A stretch of 20,225 nt of DNA from Intoshia linei (GCA_001642005.1 LWCA01000692.1:1-20225), one strand, 5' to 3'. Shown: positions 10,501 to 17,944, counted from the stretch's first letter. Notes: generated by a model not told the origin, from the sequence alone. A program made the numbers and translations.

Positions 10501-12872
10501 AACATCAAAAAATCTCCTATAAAAATAAACAAAAGTTGATACCATTTTAGTAATAAGAACTTAATACTTACTATTAAGAAGTATCCAAAATGAATACTCT
10601 ATTTCCACTTTATTACTTTTTATTTTAACATTCTTCTTAAATCAATATTTTTAAAATAATTTTTGAAATACAGTATTCTTTATACAATTAGCAATTCTTG
10701 GTATTTAGAAAAAGTTGGCGAGATAGAGAATTTAAAGTTATAAAAATAGCAAATAAAACCTTAAAATTATAAGTTAAATTGCAATAAAATGTAAATTGTA
10801 ATACAAAATAATTTAACTTATTTTGAAAAATGGTTGTAAAACTTTTAGTTTATATTTTAAATTAATGTTAATTAAACTTAATTTAAATTAAAATAATTAA
10901 ATTAAGCGAGTTGTGGAGAGAATACTGTATTTAAAATTGGTAAAATATTGGTTTTTTAAACATTTAGTACTTTCCTAAAGTAGTAAGGATTATATATGCT
11001 CAAAACAATGATTATATGGTTACCTAACCAAATCCAAAGGCTGATAAATGTTGAAAATTTTACGCCAATTTGCCCATGCTCTTTTCAGTCTCTATAAATT
11101 ATAATACACGTATACAATAAATTATTGTATTACACGTGTATTATGTTAACCATATTTTATATATATTTTTGTTCATTTTTACTATTTTGATTATTTGATT
11201 ATTGTGAATTAAAATTAAAGGTCAGAGCAAATTATCAAAATTTAAATTTTTCTACTTAAAAATTGTACGACTTTTCGAAATTTCAAATTTATCGAAAAAT
11301 CGCAACTATTACGAGTCATAATCAATTGGTAATAAGATTTTTTCTACTAAATCATAATTTATCGAGCTATAAAATAGATTAAAAAGGCCGCAAGCCGTCT
11401 TCACGTTTTTCTCACACATTACATCCTTACTTATATAATATGCTATGCAATATTTGTTTGTAGGTGTGTGTTACCGTTTATTTAAATAACTAACAGTCTT
11501 AGAATTTTATAAAGTTTACAATTTAATTACAGTTTTTTCCGGGTGTTAGCAAAATACACTTCAACCTCCCAAACTCACATCTTACGGGTCAAAAAGCCCA
11601 ATCTCCTTTTTTTTGAAAATCAAACGAGTTAGAGAATTTAAAAAAATATATATTCTGATACGGAATTACTATAATAAATATTATCATAAATTTAAATTTA
11701 AACAAAATATATCTTCAAGACCAAAATCCCAAATTACCTTTTTTTTAATGAAAATATCCCTAGAATTTAAAAAAATGTACAGGTGGTACAGTTGTATCCT
11801 GTTAACAGTGTATGTATAATATACATTCAATATTGATAATTACTTGTTTATCACTTGTGATGGGTGTATATGAAGATGAAATATTTTTAATTGTTGGACA
11901 AACCTAATATTAATACATAATACAATGATATAATAATACTAATAATAAAATTAACCTCGTGTACAGCATAGTATCCATCAAATATACTATTTTTGATCAA
12001 CGCGTCAATGCCTAAAAATGTCGATGATATTAAATGGTAAACAGTATAATTAATTTAAAAATTGCCAATTTTGTTGCTAGCATCCTTTGTACGTTCCAGA
12101 ACTTCATACAATAACAAATTTCGTTCTCCACTGTTAAAATAGTTTTTCCGAATAATGTTATTGTCGGCATCAACTGTGTGGAAACTAATTTTTCGTACAA
12201 ATTTAAACAGGTGCATTTTTATTTTGTGAAATATTTCAAAAATTTCAAAAATATTTTGAATAAATTTGACGCTAACAAAAAAAATTTTTAATGTAAGTGA
12301 TTTTTCAATTTAATTAATCTCAGTTTGTACAAATTGCAAAAATGAAAATAATTACATGTTGTTATAATCGGATTTATATGGATATGTAAGAGATATTTCC
12401 GTTTTTTCAATAATGTCAGGGGAGGAACAAAATATTTCAAGAGTATTATGAGATTCTGTTAATTCGTTCATACGTTTGTGCAGTAAGTCATTATTGTGCT
12501 GGATTGGTTTGTGTATTTTTTTGTATTCGGCTTCCCGACATAAAAGTTCCCATGTAGCATGCAATTTATAAAACGTTATAATTTTCTAAATAGATTAGTC
12601 AATTAATTATCAACATTTTATTAATTTTGACAATACTTTTCATTTTTGTAAAATATAAAAAACGTAACAAAATTTTAAAAATTACTCAACATTTGATTAT
12701 TAAATTTACGATTTACATTGTTTTCAGTTTCTTGGTACTCTTCAACATCTACATTTAAAGATTTTAGATTATCAATAAAACAATTTCTATCGAGAGCATT
12801 ATCGTCATATTCATCACCGTCTCCAATTTTGTAGATTACAATGTCAATACACCTAAACCCATCATCAAACAT
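4569..12872 (-). CDS. Anoctamin (TMEM16 family), 22 exons, 848 aa, complete
   Basis: This is a member of the Ca2+-activated chloride channel and phospholipid scramblase family, located in membranes. Joining the exons gives 2547 bases with every intron phase consistent. The N-terminal dimerisation region (about 1-240) has the family openings [13 protein letters not shown] and [12 protein letters not shown], and later YEVLERT. The anoctamin domain starts near 255 with [15 protein letters not shown]. Helix 1 is about 274-297. A Cys-rich loop lies at 307-334 ([10 protein letters not shown]). Helix 2 leads to [13 protein letters not shown] at 358-370. Further landmarks are YLPF (411-414), [26 protein letters not shown], an extracellular CEISGC (570-575), [39 protein letters not shown] (665-678), [12 protein letters not shown] (684-695), [15 protein letters not shown] and IPDLPSKV. 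The start is ATG 12872, after an in-frame TAG 24 bases upstream. An upstream exon is not excluded, because that TAG could be a splice acceptor. The length suits the family (about 850-1000). It resembles the ANO1-7 type more than ANO8/10. The exon at 8164-8230 and the N-terminus are the least certain parts. Confidence 0.93.
5593..5611. repeat. Short GC-rich hairpin in anoctamin intron 17
   Basis: TGAACCC (5593-5599) and GGGTTCA (5605-5611) are perfect 7-bp inverted arms around a CCTGA loop, in a locally GC-rich patch of an otherwise very AT-rich intron. It is probably mobile-element debris. Confidence 0.4.
5659..6420 (+). repeat. Dispersed repeat (copy C) with an internal ~113-bp tandem array, interrupted by a MITE
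   Basis: The left part (5659-5715) and right part (5914-6420) match, in inverse orientation, the repeat at 10213-10545. Shared marks include TCAACTTTTGTTTGTTTTTA, ATCCCAAAGCCTAG and CCATTAATAAAATTTAATAA. Within the right part, TCCAATTTTA-type starts recur at about 6135, 6249 and 6361. Each is followed by AACCC...AAGGGAAAAAT-like and GAAAAACACGATTTTA-like blocks, so the array has a period near 113 bp. It lies entirely in anoctamin intron 17. Confidence 0.65.
5718..5913. mobile_element. 196-bp pogo/Tc1-type MITE nested in repeat copy C
   Basis: The left end reads CAGTCAGACTTGTGGATAAT. The right end, read on the minus strand, is CATTCAGACTTGTTGATAGT. Both run on to TGAACA, giving inverted repeats of about 26 bp with few mismatches. 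TA dinucleotides flank both ends (5716-5717 and 5914-5915). The interior has no coding potential. Removing it restores continuity with the uninterrupted copy at 10213-10545 (…TTA|TCCCAAAGCC… against …TTATCCTAAAGCC…), which supports insertion at TA. Confidence 0.8.
7571..7590 (-). repeat. Possible hAT-like terminus in anoctamin intron 16
   Basis: Read on the minus strand, CCCAGGGGCGTCTTGTAA resembles the CAGGGGCGTCTTG class of hAT ends. No partner end or target duplication was found, so this is a motif match only. Confidence 0.25.
9938..9980 (+). repeat. hAT-like terminus in anoctamin intron 6
   Basis: TAGTGGTTCACAAAGTGGTC followed by CACTGATGGTTCACA fits the CAGTGGTTCnCAAAGTGnGGTCC class of hAT ends. 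The far end may be the GTAGTTCCCAGAGCC near 10190-10203, but I could not confirm a target duplication. Confidence 0.4.
10213..10545 (-). repeat. Dispersed repeat (copy D), inverted relative to 5659-6420
   Basis: The minus strand reads TCAACTTTTGTTTATTTTTA, TAGGAGATTTTTTGATG, ATCCTAAAGCCTAG, then CCATTAATAAAATTTAATAA and TCAACCCTTAAGGGAAAAAT. This matches copy C along its length but has fewer internal tandem units and no MITE. It lies in anoctamin intron 6 (9552-11023). The two copies share the host gene but face opposite ways. Confidence 0.65.
11101..11144. repeat. Near-perfect hairpin beside an anoctamin splice acceptor
   Basis: ATAATACACGTATACAATAA (11101-11120) pairs with TTATTGTATTACACGTGTATTAT across a short loop, with one 3-base bulge. 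It ends about 10 bases upstream (in transcript sense) of the exon starting at 11091. It may be a mobile-element footprint. Confidence 0.5.
11423..11812 (-). repeat. ~390-bp dispersed repeat, copy A, in anoctamin intron 5
   Basis: This is the reverse complement of 13857-14250, with clear similarity across the full length. Shared marks are ATCCTTACTTATATAATATG, TTTTTTCCGGGTGTT, CCCAAACTCACATCTTACGG, GAAAATCAAACGAGTT, AATTTAAATTTAAACAAA and GGTACAGTTG. Inside it the AAATTCT...ACTCGTTTGATTTT monomer repeats with a period of about 130 bp, as in 1215-1660. It shows no coding capacity. Confidence 0.75.
12012..12065 (-). promoter_or_regulatory. GC-AG intron (anoctamin intron 3)
   Basis: The exons on both sides are fixed by homology (…[10 protein letters not shown]). 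The junction codon GGC can be restored only by splicing ATTG|GCAATT to TTTTAG|GC. The donor is therefore GC rather than GT, a known minor U2-type variant. Confidence 0.65.
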
Positions 12873-13364
12873 TTCTTTTTCCTTACAGTTTGACTAGTTT
12901 AACAAGTTAATATTTTCAATTTTTACATCAATAAACCAGTAGCTTTTTAGTTTGGTAACATTCTCCATTTTCGGTTACAGAAAAATACATTATTAAATTT
13001 CAACACCTTTTTTAGTTCAATAATTTAAGTTATATACTTATTATTGAAACAACTGTGTCAATATACTTTTGTTAGTTTATTAATATAGAATTATTCCTAT
13101 TTTGGTTTAAAAACATAAGTAAAATTCTGCAATAAAATACAATCAATAAGTCTGGAATACATTAAAATGTTTATTTATGGTTATCATTTAGATGCATACT
13201 GATTTATTATCATTATAGGTATGTAGATGGTAAGCAATCTAGTTATTTCAATGTCTATCATGATCCACCAAAAATATATTATAAAATGAACAATTTTTGC
13301 ATTTATACATGTCAGATTAGAAAGCCAAATAAAATTTTAAATTAAATTTTAAAATTATATAGTC
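12873..13364. other. Region upstream of the anoctamin start codon
   Basis: It would hold the promoter and 5' UTR, or a short upstream exon, of the anoctamin. I see no convincing TATA box or initiator, no coding exon and no repeat before the hAT MITE. The 8-bp target duplication of that MITE starts at 13357. Confidence 0.4.
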
Positions 13365-13528
13365 CAGCGTTTCCCAAATGGCGGTTGGCGGACCAGTACT
13401 CTTCCACGTAATAATTTATTACGTTTTTAATCAATTTTTTTTAATGTTGCCTCGTAATTTTACTTTAATGGTCGGTAGTAAATTTTATAATTTATTACCG
13501 GTTCGCCGTGAAAAAATGTGGGATCCTG
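13365..13528. mobile_element. 164-bp non-autonomous hAT element (MITE) with target-site duplication
   Basis: The left end is CAGCGTTTCCCAAATGGCGG. The right end read on the minus strand is CAGGATCCCACATTTTTTCA. Both are followed by a GC-richer GGCGGACC / GGCGAACC block. The element is flanked by identical 8-bp repeats, ATATAGTC at 13357-13364 and 13529-13536. An 8-bp duplication and CAG...TTCCCA ends are hallmarks of hAT transposons. No open frame is present. Confidence 0.85.
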
Positions 13529-13758
13529 ATATAGTCTAATTCAGCAGATAGTAACGCCGTGCTCATGAGCAACCCTTTTGACTTTATTTATTAATATTTG
13601 TTGGAATATACATTTTTTTTGATTGAAAGTATTTTAAAAAACCGAAAAAAACAAAACCTTATTTGAATAAAATCAGCCCAAAATTTACAATTAATTTAAA
13701 TTAAAAAAATAAAAAATATTACCTGATGTGTTATAGTCAAAAGTAGATATTTTAACTA

Positions 13759-13841
13759 AAATGTTTAATGTTTTAATATGTAAAAATAACAAGCATATGT
13801 AATTATGGTTTGGATGTGATTTAAACTAACATTTTTTAATG
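13759..13841 (+). repeat. 83-bp direct repeat, partner at 17298-17381
   Basis: Both copies share TTAATATGTAAAAATAACAA, then ATATGT(A/G)ATTATGGTTTG and AAACTAACATTTTTTAATG. This copy lies just ahead of the long repeat at 13857-14250, so the two may be parts of one element whose other copy at 17.3 kb is truncated. Confidence 0.65.
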
Positions 13842-13856
13842 AAATTTTTTGTATGT

Positions 13857-14250
13857 GTTAACAAGATTCAACTGTACCACTTGTAAATTTTTTTAAATTC
13901 TAGACTTGTTTTCATTAAAAAAAGAATGGTAATTTGGGGTTTTGGCCCTGAAAATATAATTTGTTTAAATTTAAATTTATAATAATGTGTATAATTTTAA
14001 AATCCGTATCAGCGTATATATTTTTTTAAATTCTCCAACTCGTTTGATTTTCAAAAAGAGGACAATTGGGGTTTTTGACCCGTAAGATGTGAGTTTGGGA
14101 GATTGAACTTTATTTTGCGAACACCCCGGAAAAAAATGTAAGTGAAATGTGGAATTTATAAAATTCTAACACAAATAGTTATTTAAATAAAGTGGAACAC
14201 ACATACACACACAAACAAAAATGGCGTAGCATATTATATAAGTAAGGATA
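13857..14250 (+). repeat. ~390-bp dispersed repeat, copy B
   Basis: This is the inverse of copy A (11423-11812). Starts of the internal monomer lie near 13895, 14028 and 14158: AAATTCTAGACTTG, AAATTCTCCAACTCG and AAAATTCTAACACAA. The second is followed by TTTTTGACCCGTAAGATGTG. The end carries a CA-rich stretch (ACACACATACACACACAAAC). Confidence 0.75.
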
Positions 14251-14339
14251 TTATTGTTTTTACTTTTATATTCAGTATTTAATATATTCACTATTTTGAA
14301 ATACAAATGTACAAAGTATGACGAACGACATAGTATTTT

Positions 14340-14940
14340 TACTATATTTTTAAATTTTTTAGACGATTTATTTGTTTACATCTTTTATAATTAAAAGTTT
14401 TATTTATGGTTTGTTTAAAATTGAGACCTGTTTCATCGCAATTAAAATATTTTTCTTGTTACAAATAGTAACTTACAATTTTTGCATATTTTTTCAAAAT
14501 TTAAACTAGTCAAGCAAATTAGAATCATTAACATTTGCATCAACTTTTAGTGATTACTAATCAGATTAGTATTTTGAGTGTGTCTTTTTTTAAAATTATG
14601 GAACCATTCAGTAGACGCCGTATAATTTTCTTTACCAATTTCCCCATTTTTCGGTGTAACTTGTCTAACATCTTTATTACTGATTATAAAGTTTAGACTC
14701 CGCTTGTGTGAAAACATTTATGTAATATAATTCCATATTTAAATGGATTTTGCTTAATTTTCTTGTTTTTACCGAGTATACATTGTTCATTGATTTCTTA
14801 ACTTATTTAACATATTTAAGAATTTTAAACTATACCAACTGCAATTTTATATTTATCTGCAAGTTTTCTTTGGTTCTTTTAGTATTTTTTATGATTCAAC
14901 GTGATAATATTCTAATATTTTATTTTTTTCTTCATGGTGA
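14340..14940 (-). pseudogene. Decayed Tigger/pogo (CENP-B-like) DNA transposase
   Basis: Fragments occur in the family's order on the minus strand, separated by stops and frameshifts. First comes a helix-turn-helix start NQRKLADKYKIAVGIV (about 14810-14870). Then ENYTASTEWFHNFKKRH (about 14580-14635) matches the second DNA-binding helix region (GWLxxFKKRH). Then YFNCDETGLNFKQTINKTF (about 14390-14450) carries the first catalytic Asp of the DDE domain in the usual FNCDETGL context. I see nothing of the later DDE residues. The element's end is probably at 15083. The gene is dead. Confidence 0.75.
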
Positions 14941-15044
14941 TTATTTGTTTTTGTTCAACTTAAAAATTTTTTCTAACAGAGATATTTTTAATTTTAATTA
15001 TGTATTTTTGTTTAAATTAAAAAAATAATGTTCAATATAAAAAT

Positions 15045-15083
15045 GTTCATCTTTGAAGACGTTCATCTCTGGAGAATTGACTT
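15045..15083 (-). mobile_element. Terminal repeat of the Tigger/pogo relic
   Basis: Read on the minus strand from 15083, AAGTCAATTCTCCAGAGATG continues into AACGTCTTCAAAGATGAACA, and TA follows at 15084-15085. It resembles the CAGTC...ATAATGAACA end of the MITE at 5718 and has pogo-like subterminal repeats. It lies upstream of the transposase fragments in the right orientation. Confidence 0.55.
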
Positions 15084-15208
15084 TAAATATTACATTATAT
15101 GACGTTAAATAGTAATATTTCCTATAATTGCGGAAATATCATTTTTCTCTTTAAAGTATTTTCGTAAATAATTTAAATATAAAATTTTTCATGAAATCTA
15201 AAAACTTT

Positions 15209-15250
15209 TGTCAGCCCTGGGGTCCACATGGACCTGTTGAGAATAGTTGA
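15209..15250 (-). repeat. hAT-like terminus
   Basis: On the minus strand TCAACTATTCTCAACAGGTC followed by CATGTGGACCCCAGGG matches the CAGnGGTTCTCAACnnGGTCC class of hAT ends. It also resembles the piece at 214-240. No partner end was found. Confidence 0.45.
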
Positions 15251-15310
15251 TCTATTTAACTTTGTTAGATATCTTTTTTTAAGGTTTTTTGTACTTTTTA
15301 ATGTATTTTT

Positions 15311-15472
15311 TATCTTTTAAGTATATTCCTTTATTAGGTCAAAAATACATTCATAATACGATAAATGAAGAAACTATACTTGGAAAATGGGAATTTTCTT
15401 TATTTATGAATATGCATTTATTTTTAAATTATGAACTTTTCACAACAAACCAAAAGTAATCAGTATACAATA
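15311..15472 (+). repeat. ~160-bp direct repeat, first copy
   Basis: It matches 15747-15907 end to end at moderate divergence. Shared marks are AAGTATATTCCTTTATT, ATACGATAAAT, GGGAATTT, GAATATGC and GAACTTTTCACAACAAAC followed by AAAAGTAATCAGTATACAA. It is non-coding in all frames I checked. Confidence 0.75.
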
Positions 15473-15529
15473 TGGATTTAAAAAAGAAAGTATGAAATCT
15501 TTGATTTTCTCTTATTAATTTTCAAAAAA

Positions 15530-15640
15530 GGGGCCCTAAAATTTTTTTATCGCTTATCTCAAAACTTTAAAGGGCCTCCGGTCCTTTGCTTAACCGAGGG
15601 CCACGAAGTTACTTAAGACGGAACTGCCTTAAAGGGGGAT
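15530..15640 (-). repeat. GC-rich hAT-like terminus between the two direct repeats
   Basis: On the minus strand GGCAGTTCCGTCTTAAGTAA leads into GTGGCCCTCGGTTAAGCAAA and further GGCC blocks. This resembles CAGTGCCGTCTTAAG-type hAT ends. It stands out by base composition from the surrounding AT-rich DNA. Confidence 0.45.
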
Positions 15641-15746
15641 TTTTAGATTATTTTTAATTTAAATTTATTTTAATTGAGATTAGTAGCTTAATTGAATTAG
15701 TATTTAACCTTGTTATATACCCTTTTCAAATAAATCTATTTATTAT

Positions 15747-15907
15747 TATCTTTCAAGTATATTTCTTTATTTGGTTCATTATACATTCCATGATACGATA
15801 AATAAAGGAACAATACACGGCAATGGGAATTTCCTTTATATAAGAATATGCGTTTAATTTTAAATTTTGAACTTTTCACAACAAACAAAAGTAATCAGTA
15901 TACAATA
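15747..15907 (+). repeat. ~160-bp direct repeat, second copy
   Basis: This is the partner of 15311-15472, at a centre-to-centre distance of about 435 bp. The copies differ by many substitutions and small indels, so the duplication is not recent. Confidence 0.75.
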
Positions 15908-16315
15908 CTTAGTTTTCAGCAATAGCTCTATTTTAATAATTAATCTTAAAATAATATAAATTAATTTCACAACTAAAAAAACAATAACAAATGCTGTCTA
16001 TTTTTAACGGTCAGATACTTGAATGTAATTGGATAAGTTATTTCCAACATTTGATAATGAATTTCAACATAATTTTTTATATTATACTAATCTTTGAAGT
16101 ATAAACAATCCAATTAAACTGCAATCTCATTGTCTAAATTTGGACAATAAATATAAATTTCTTTGGTATACATTGGATGTTTTTCAAACACGACTATGGC
16201 ACGTATCACGTGCTAGTAGTGTATCATTGACATAATTAATGAACGCTTGATAAATCATTCTTTCAAATATTTCCAACGCGCAACATTAAATTTAAAAAAA
16301 ATACTAATTATTAAA
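15908..16315. other. Upstream region of the 116-aa orphan gene
   Basis: No coding region is visible. It holds an interrupted palindrome GCACGT-ATC-ACGTGC (16199-16213) that includes a CACGTG E-box, about 100 bp before the ATG. It also holds a near-palindrome ATTGTCTAAATTTGGACAAT (16129-16148). Both could be promoter elements, but this is motif-level evidence only. Confidence 0.35.
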
Positions 16316-16666
16316 ATGTACAAAAATTATCTCATAAATATACAAAACCATATACTCACATCATTGTATGGCCACTACATGACTGCAAAGGTCCAACTGA
16401 TAAATAAATCAGAAACGAACGAAAAAGAAATTATTAATTTGAGCAATTATCAAAATTTTATTAAAAAAAACTTGGTCAAAATTAAAAATTGTACATTGTA
16501 TTTCTCTCGATTGGAAATTGATGAAAACAAGGAAATATACTTGAATGAATGGCTGGATAGTATGGTAGAGGAAAACCTACGAAAATTAGTAGAAACTCAA
16601 AAATTGAAAAAAGATGAAGACAAACAAGTAACTATCCATTCAATCGAAAAAATTCTTAAAATGTAA
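16316..16666 (+). CDS. Orphan Lys-rich 116-aa protein, function unknown
   Basis: The frame opens at ATG 16316 (context TTAAAATGT) and runs to TAA at 16664-16666. Upstream codons remain open for a further 23 residues but contain no ATG. The product is charged: Lys/Glu/Asn-rich, no signal peptide, no clear transmembrane helix, and a probably helical, coiled-coil-like C-terminal third (LDSMVEENLRKLVETQKLKKD). AATAAA at 16841-16846 supports a 3' end. The best evidence that it is a gene is a second, decayed copy of its last 47 codons and 3' UTR, including the poly(A) signal, at 17630-17920. There the protein-level match is clear (VEKHLRKCQETEKLKKD). I do not recognise the family. Confidence 0.6.
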   Translation: MYKNYLINIQNHILTSLYGHYMTAKVQLINKSETNEKEIINLSNYQNFIKKNLVKIKNCTLYFSRLEIDENKEIYLNEWLDSMVEENLRKLVETQKLKKDEDKQVTIHSIEKILKM

Positions 16667-17017
16667 ATGTTGATCTGCCAAGGTAATTAATTTTAAACAT
16701 TCGCAATTATTTCCAAATTTAGAAAATTCAATTCACAATAAATGTCAGTAAAATTACTCACTATTATAAAACAATAAGAAAACTACTCGTACAAAAAATT
16801 CAGCATTAATTTACTTTGTATTTGTCTCAATGTTTTAATGAATAAATTTTACTTTTCTTCTAGAATTCCATGTAGATTCTACATAGTTTTAAAGTATTCA
16901 TTTGTCGTTTTTTCATATATTATGTAAAATATTTTAAAATATAATTGTTACAAAAATTATTGAAACAATAATTTGTCGTCGAAAATATAAATAGAGAAAA
17001 TATCTGTAAAGTTTGCA
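16667..17017. other. 3' flank of the orphan gene
   Basis: It contains AATAAA (16841-16846) and the sequence duplicated downstream of the pseudogene copy, such as TACTCACTATTATAAAACAAT and TTTGTCTCAAT. I see no coding region in the remaining ~150 bases. Confidence 0.5.
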
Positions 17018-17090
17018 TCAGGGAAGGGCAACTTTCTGTGATAGCGGGCCGGATTGTCATATATAATAGATGGGTGAGCCGGACAAATAA
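17018..17090 (+). repeat. hAT-like terminus (CAGGGAAGGGCAAC type)
   Basis: CAGGGAAGGGCAACTTTCTG followed by TGATAGCGGGCCGGATTG matches the class of hAT ends CAGGGGTGGGCAAACT...GCGGGCCGGAT. It also has a characteristic GAGCCGGAC echo. The rest of the element was not delimited. Confidence 0.6.
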
Positions 17091-17297
17091 ATTTTAAGAA
17101 TTTTTGGTTAAAATATATTTATTTTAAATTTTTATTAATGTCAATTAATATAATATAAAGTTAATATAAAATATTTAACATTGAAATAAAATAAAATTTA
17201 CAGTTTTTATAACAAATGTCATTACATCGTTAAGTTTTATCAGATTTCCACATAATGATAATATAGTAAAATATATAATAATATAATATATAAAATA

Positions 17298-17381
17298 AAA
17301 TGTCTAATGTTTTAATATGTAAAAATAACAAGGATATGTGATTATGGTTTGCAATTGATTATAAACTAACATTTTTTAATG
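17298..17381 (+). repeat. 84-bp direct repeat, partner at 13759-13841
   Basis: About 85% of positions agree by eye with 13759-13841, including AATGTTTTAATATGTAAAAA, TTATGGTTTG and AAACTAACATTTTTTAATG. Similarity ends abruptly on both sides. Confidence 0.65.
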
Positions 17382-17446
17382 TTGATCATGTACAAAGTTG
17401 TTCACTTATATATGCATTTCTGTTGATTTATAAGTGTAATTTTAGA

Positions 17447-17630
17447 ATTTTTAGATTATTTTTTTAACAAAAATAAAAGGAAGAAGTTTTTAAGATTTTT
17501 TTAAACCAAACATTTTAAGGGGAATTTTCAGATTATATTTTTTACCAAACATTAAAGGTATGGGTTATTGAAGTTTTTTTAATCTAACCCTTGAAGGTGA
17601 ATTTTCAGATTATTTTTTTAACAGTCAATA
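17447..17630 (+). repeat. Tandem repeat, period about 76 bp
   Basis: GAATTTT(T/C)AGATTAT followed by TTTTTTAAC-like sequence recurs at about 17453, 17522 and 17598. ACATTTTAAGG / ACATTAAAGG / CCCTTGAAGG and GAAGTTTTT lie between the copies. The array ends where the pseudogene copy of the orphan gene begins. Confidence 0.6.
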
Positions 17631-17920
17631 AGAAAAGATACTTGAATCAATAGCTGGAATGCACGGTAGAAAAACACCTGCGAAAATGCCAAGAAACTGA
17701 AAAATTGAAAAAAGATAAAAACAAACAAATAACTAACCATTCGAGAAAATCACACATCGAAAAAATACCCAAAATGTGAACATTCAATTTGGCAAGATAA
17801 TTCAATCAAAGAAATTTATCATTTACTCACTATTATGATAATTATAAAACAATCAGACAACTTATACATAAATCAAACATCAACACATTTGTCTTAATTT
17901 TTTATAAATAAATTCTTAGA
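17630..17920 (+). pseudogene. Decayed 5'-truncated copy of the orphan gene at 16316-16666
   Basis: From TAC at 17639 the frame reads Y-L-N-Q-stop-L-E-C-T-V-E-K-H-L-R-K and continues to K-M-stop (TGA 17777-17779). It parallels Y-L-N-E-W-L-D-S-M-V-E-E-N-L-R-K ... K-M-stop of the parent. The parent's TGG Trp is TAG here, and a four-codon insertion is present near the end. The 3' flank also aligns, down to the AATAAA at 17907-17912. Nothing upstream of the last ~47 codons is present, and a tandem repeat abuts the break. It has no start codon and is presumably non-functional. Confidence 0.75.
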
Positions 17921-17944
17921 GTATATACATTGTACTAAGCTTCT

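Larger units (their letters stand above)
4569..12872 (-). other. Exon map of the anoctamin gene (minus strand)
   Basis: Exons in transcript order: 12872-12717, 12585-12356, 12271-12066, 12011-11956, 11903-11844, 11091-11024, 9551-9417, 9143-8980, 8935-8853, 8792-8733, 8672-8598, 8556-8377, 8230-8164, 7964-7853, 7812-7758, 7707-7610, 6900-6776, 5465-5313, 5274-5222, 5181-5003, 4908-4806, 4697-4569. Intron sizes in order: 131, 84, 54, 52, 752, 1472, 273, 44, 60, 60, 41, 146, 199, 40, 50, 709, 1310, 38, 40, 94 and 108 bp. All are GT-AG except the third (12012-12065), which is GC-AG. Boundaries were chosen by homology plus splice dinucleotides. Junction codons restore family residues, for example EYLEM|V|IQYGF, SI|G|AWN and IW|A|TIF. 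Confidence 0.85.

Noticed and set aside
11613-11819. 68-codon plus-strand open frame
   Set aside because: It lies in repeat copy A within anoctamin intron 5, and the inverted copy B does not preserve a reading frame.
14750-15028. 92-codon Phe/Leu-rich plus-strand open frame
   Set aside because: It is antisense to the N-terminal part of the Tigger relic and has the composition of AT-rich chance frames.
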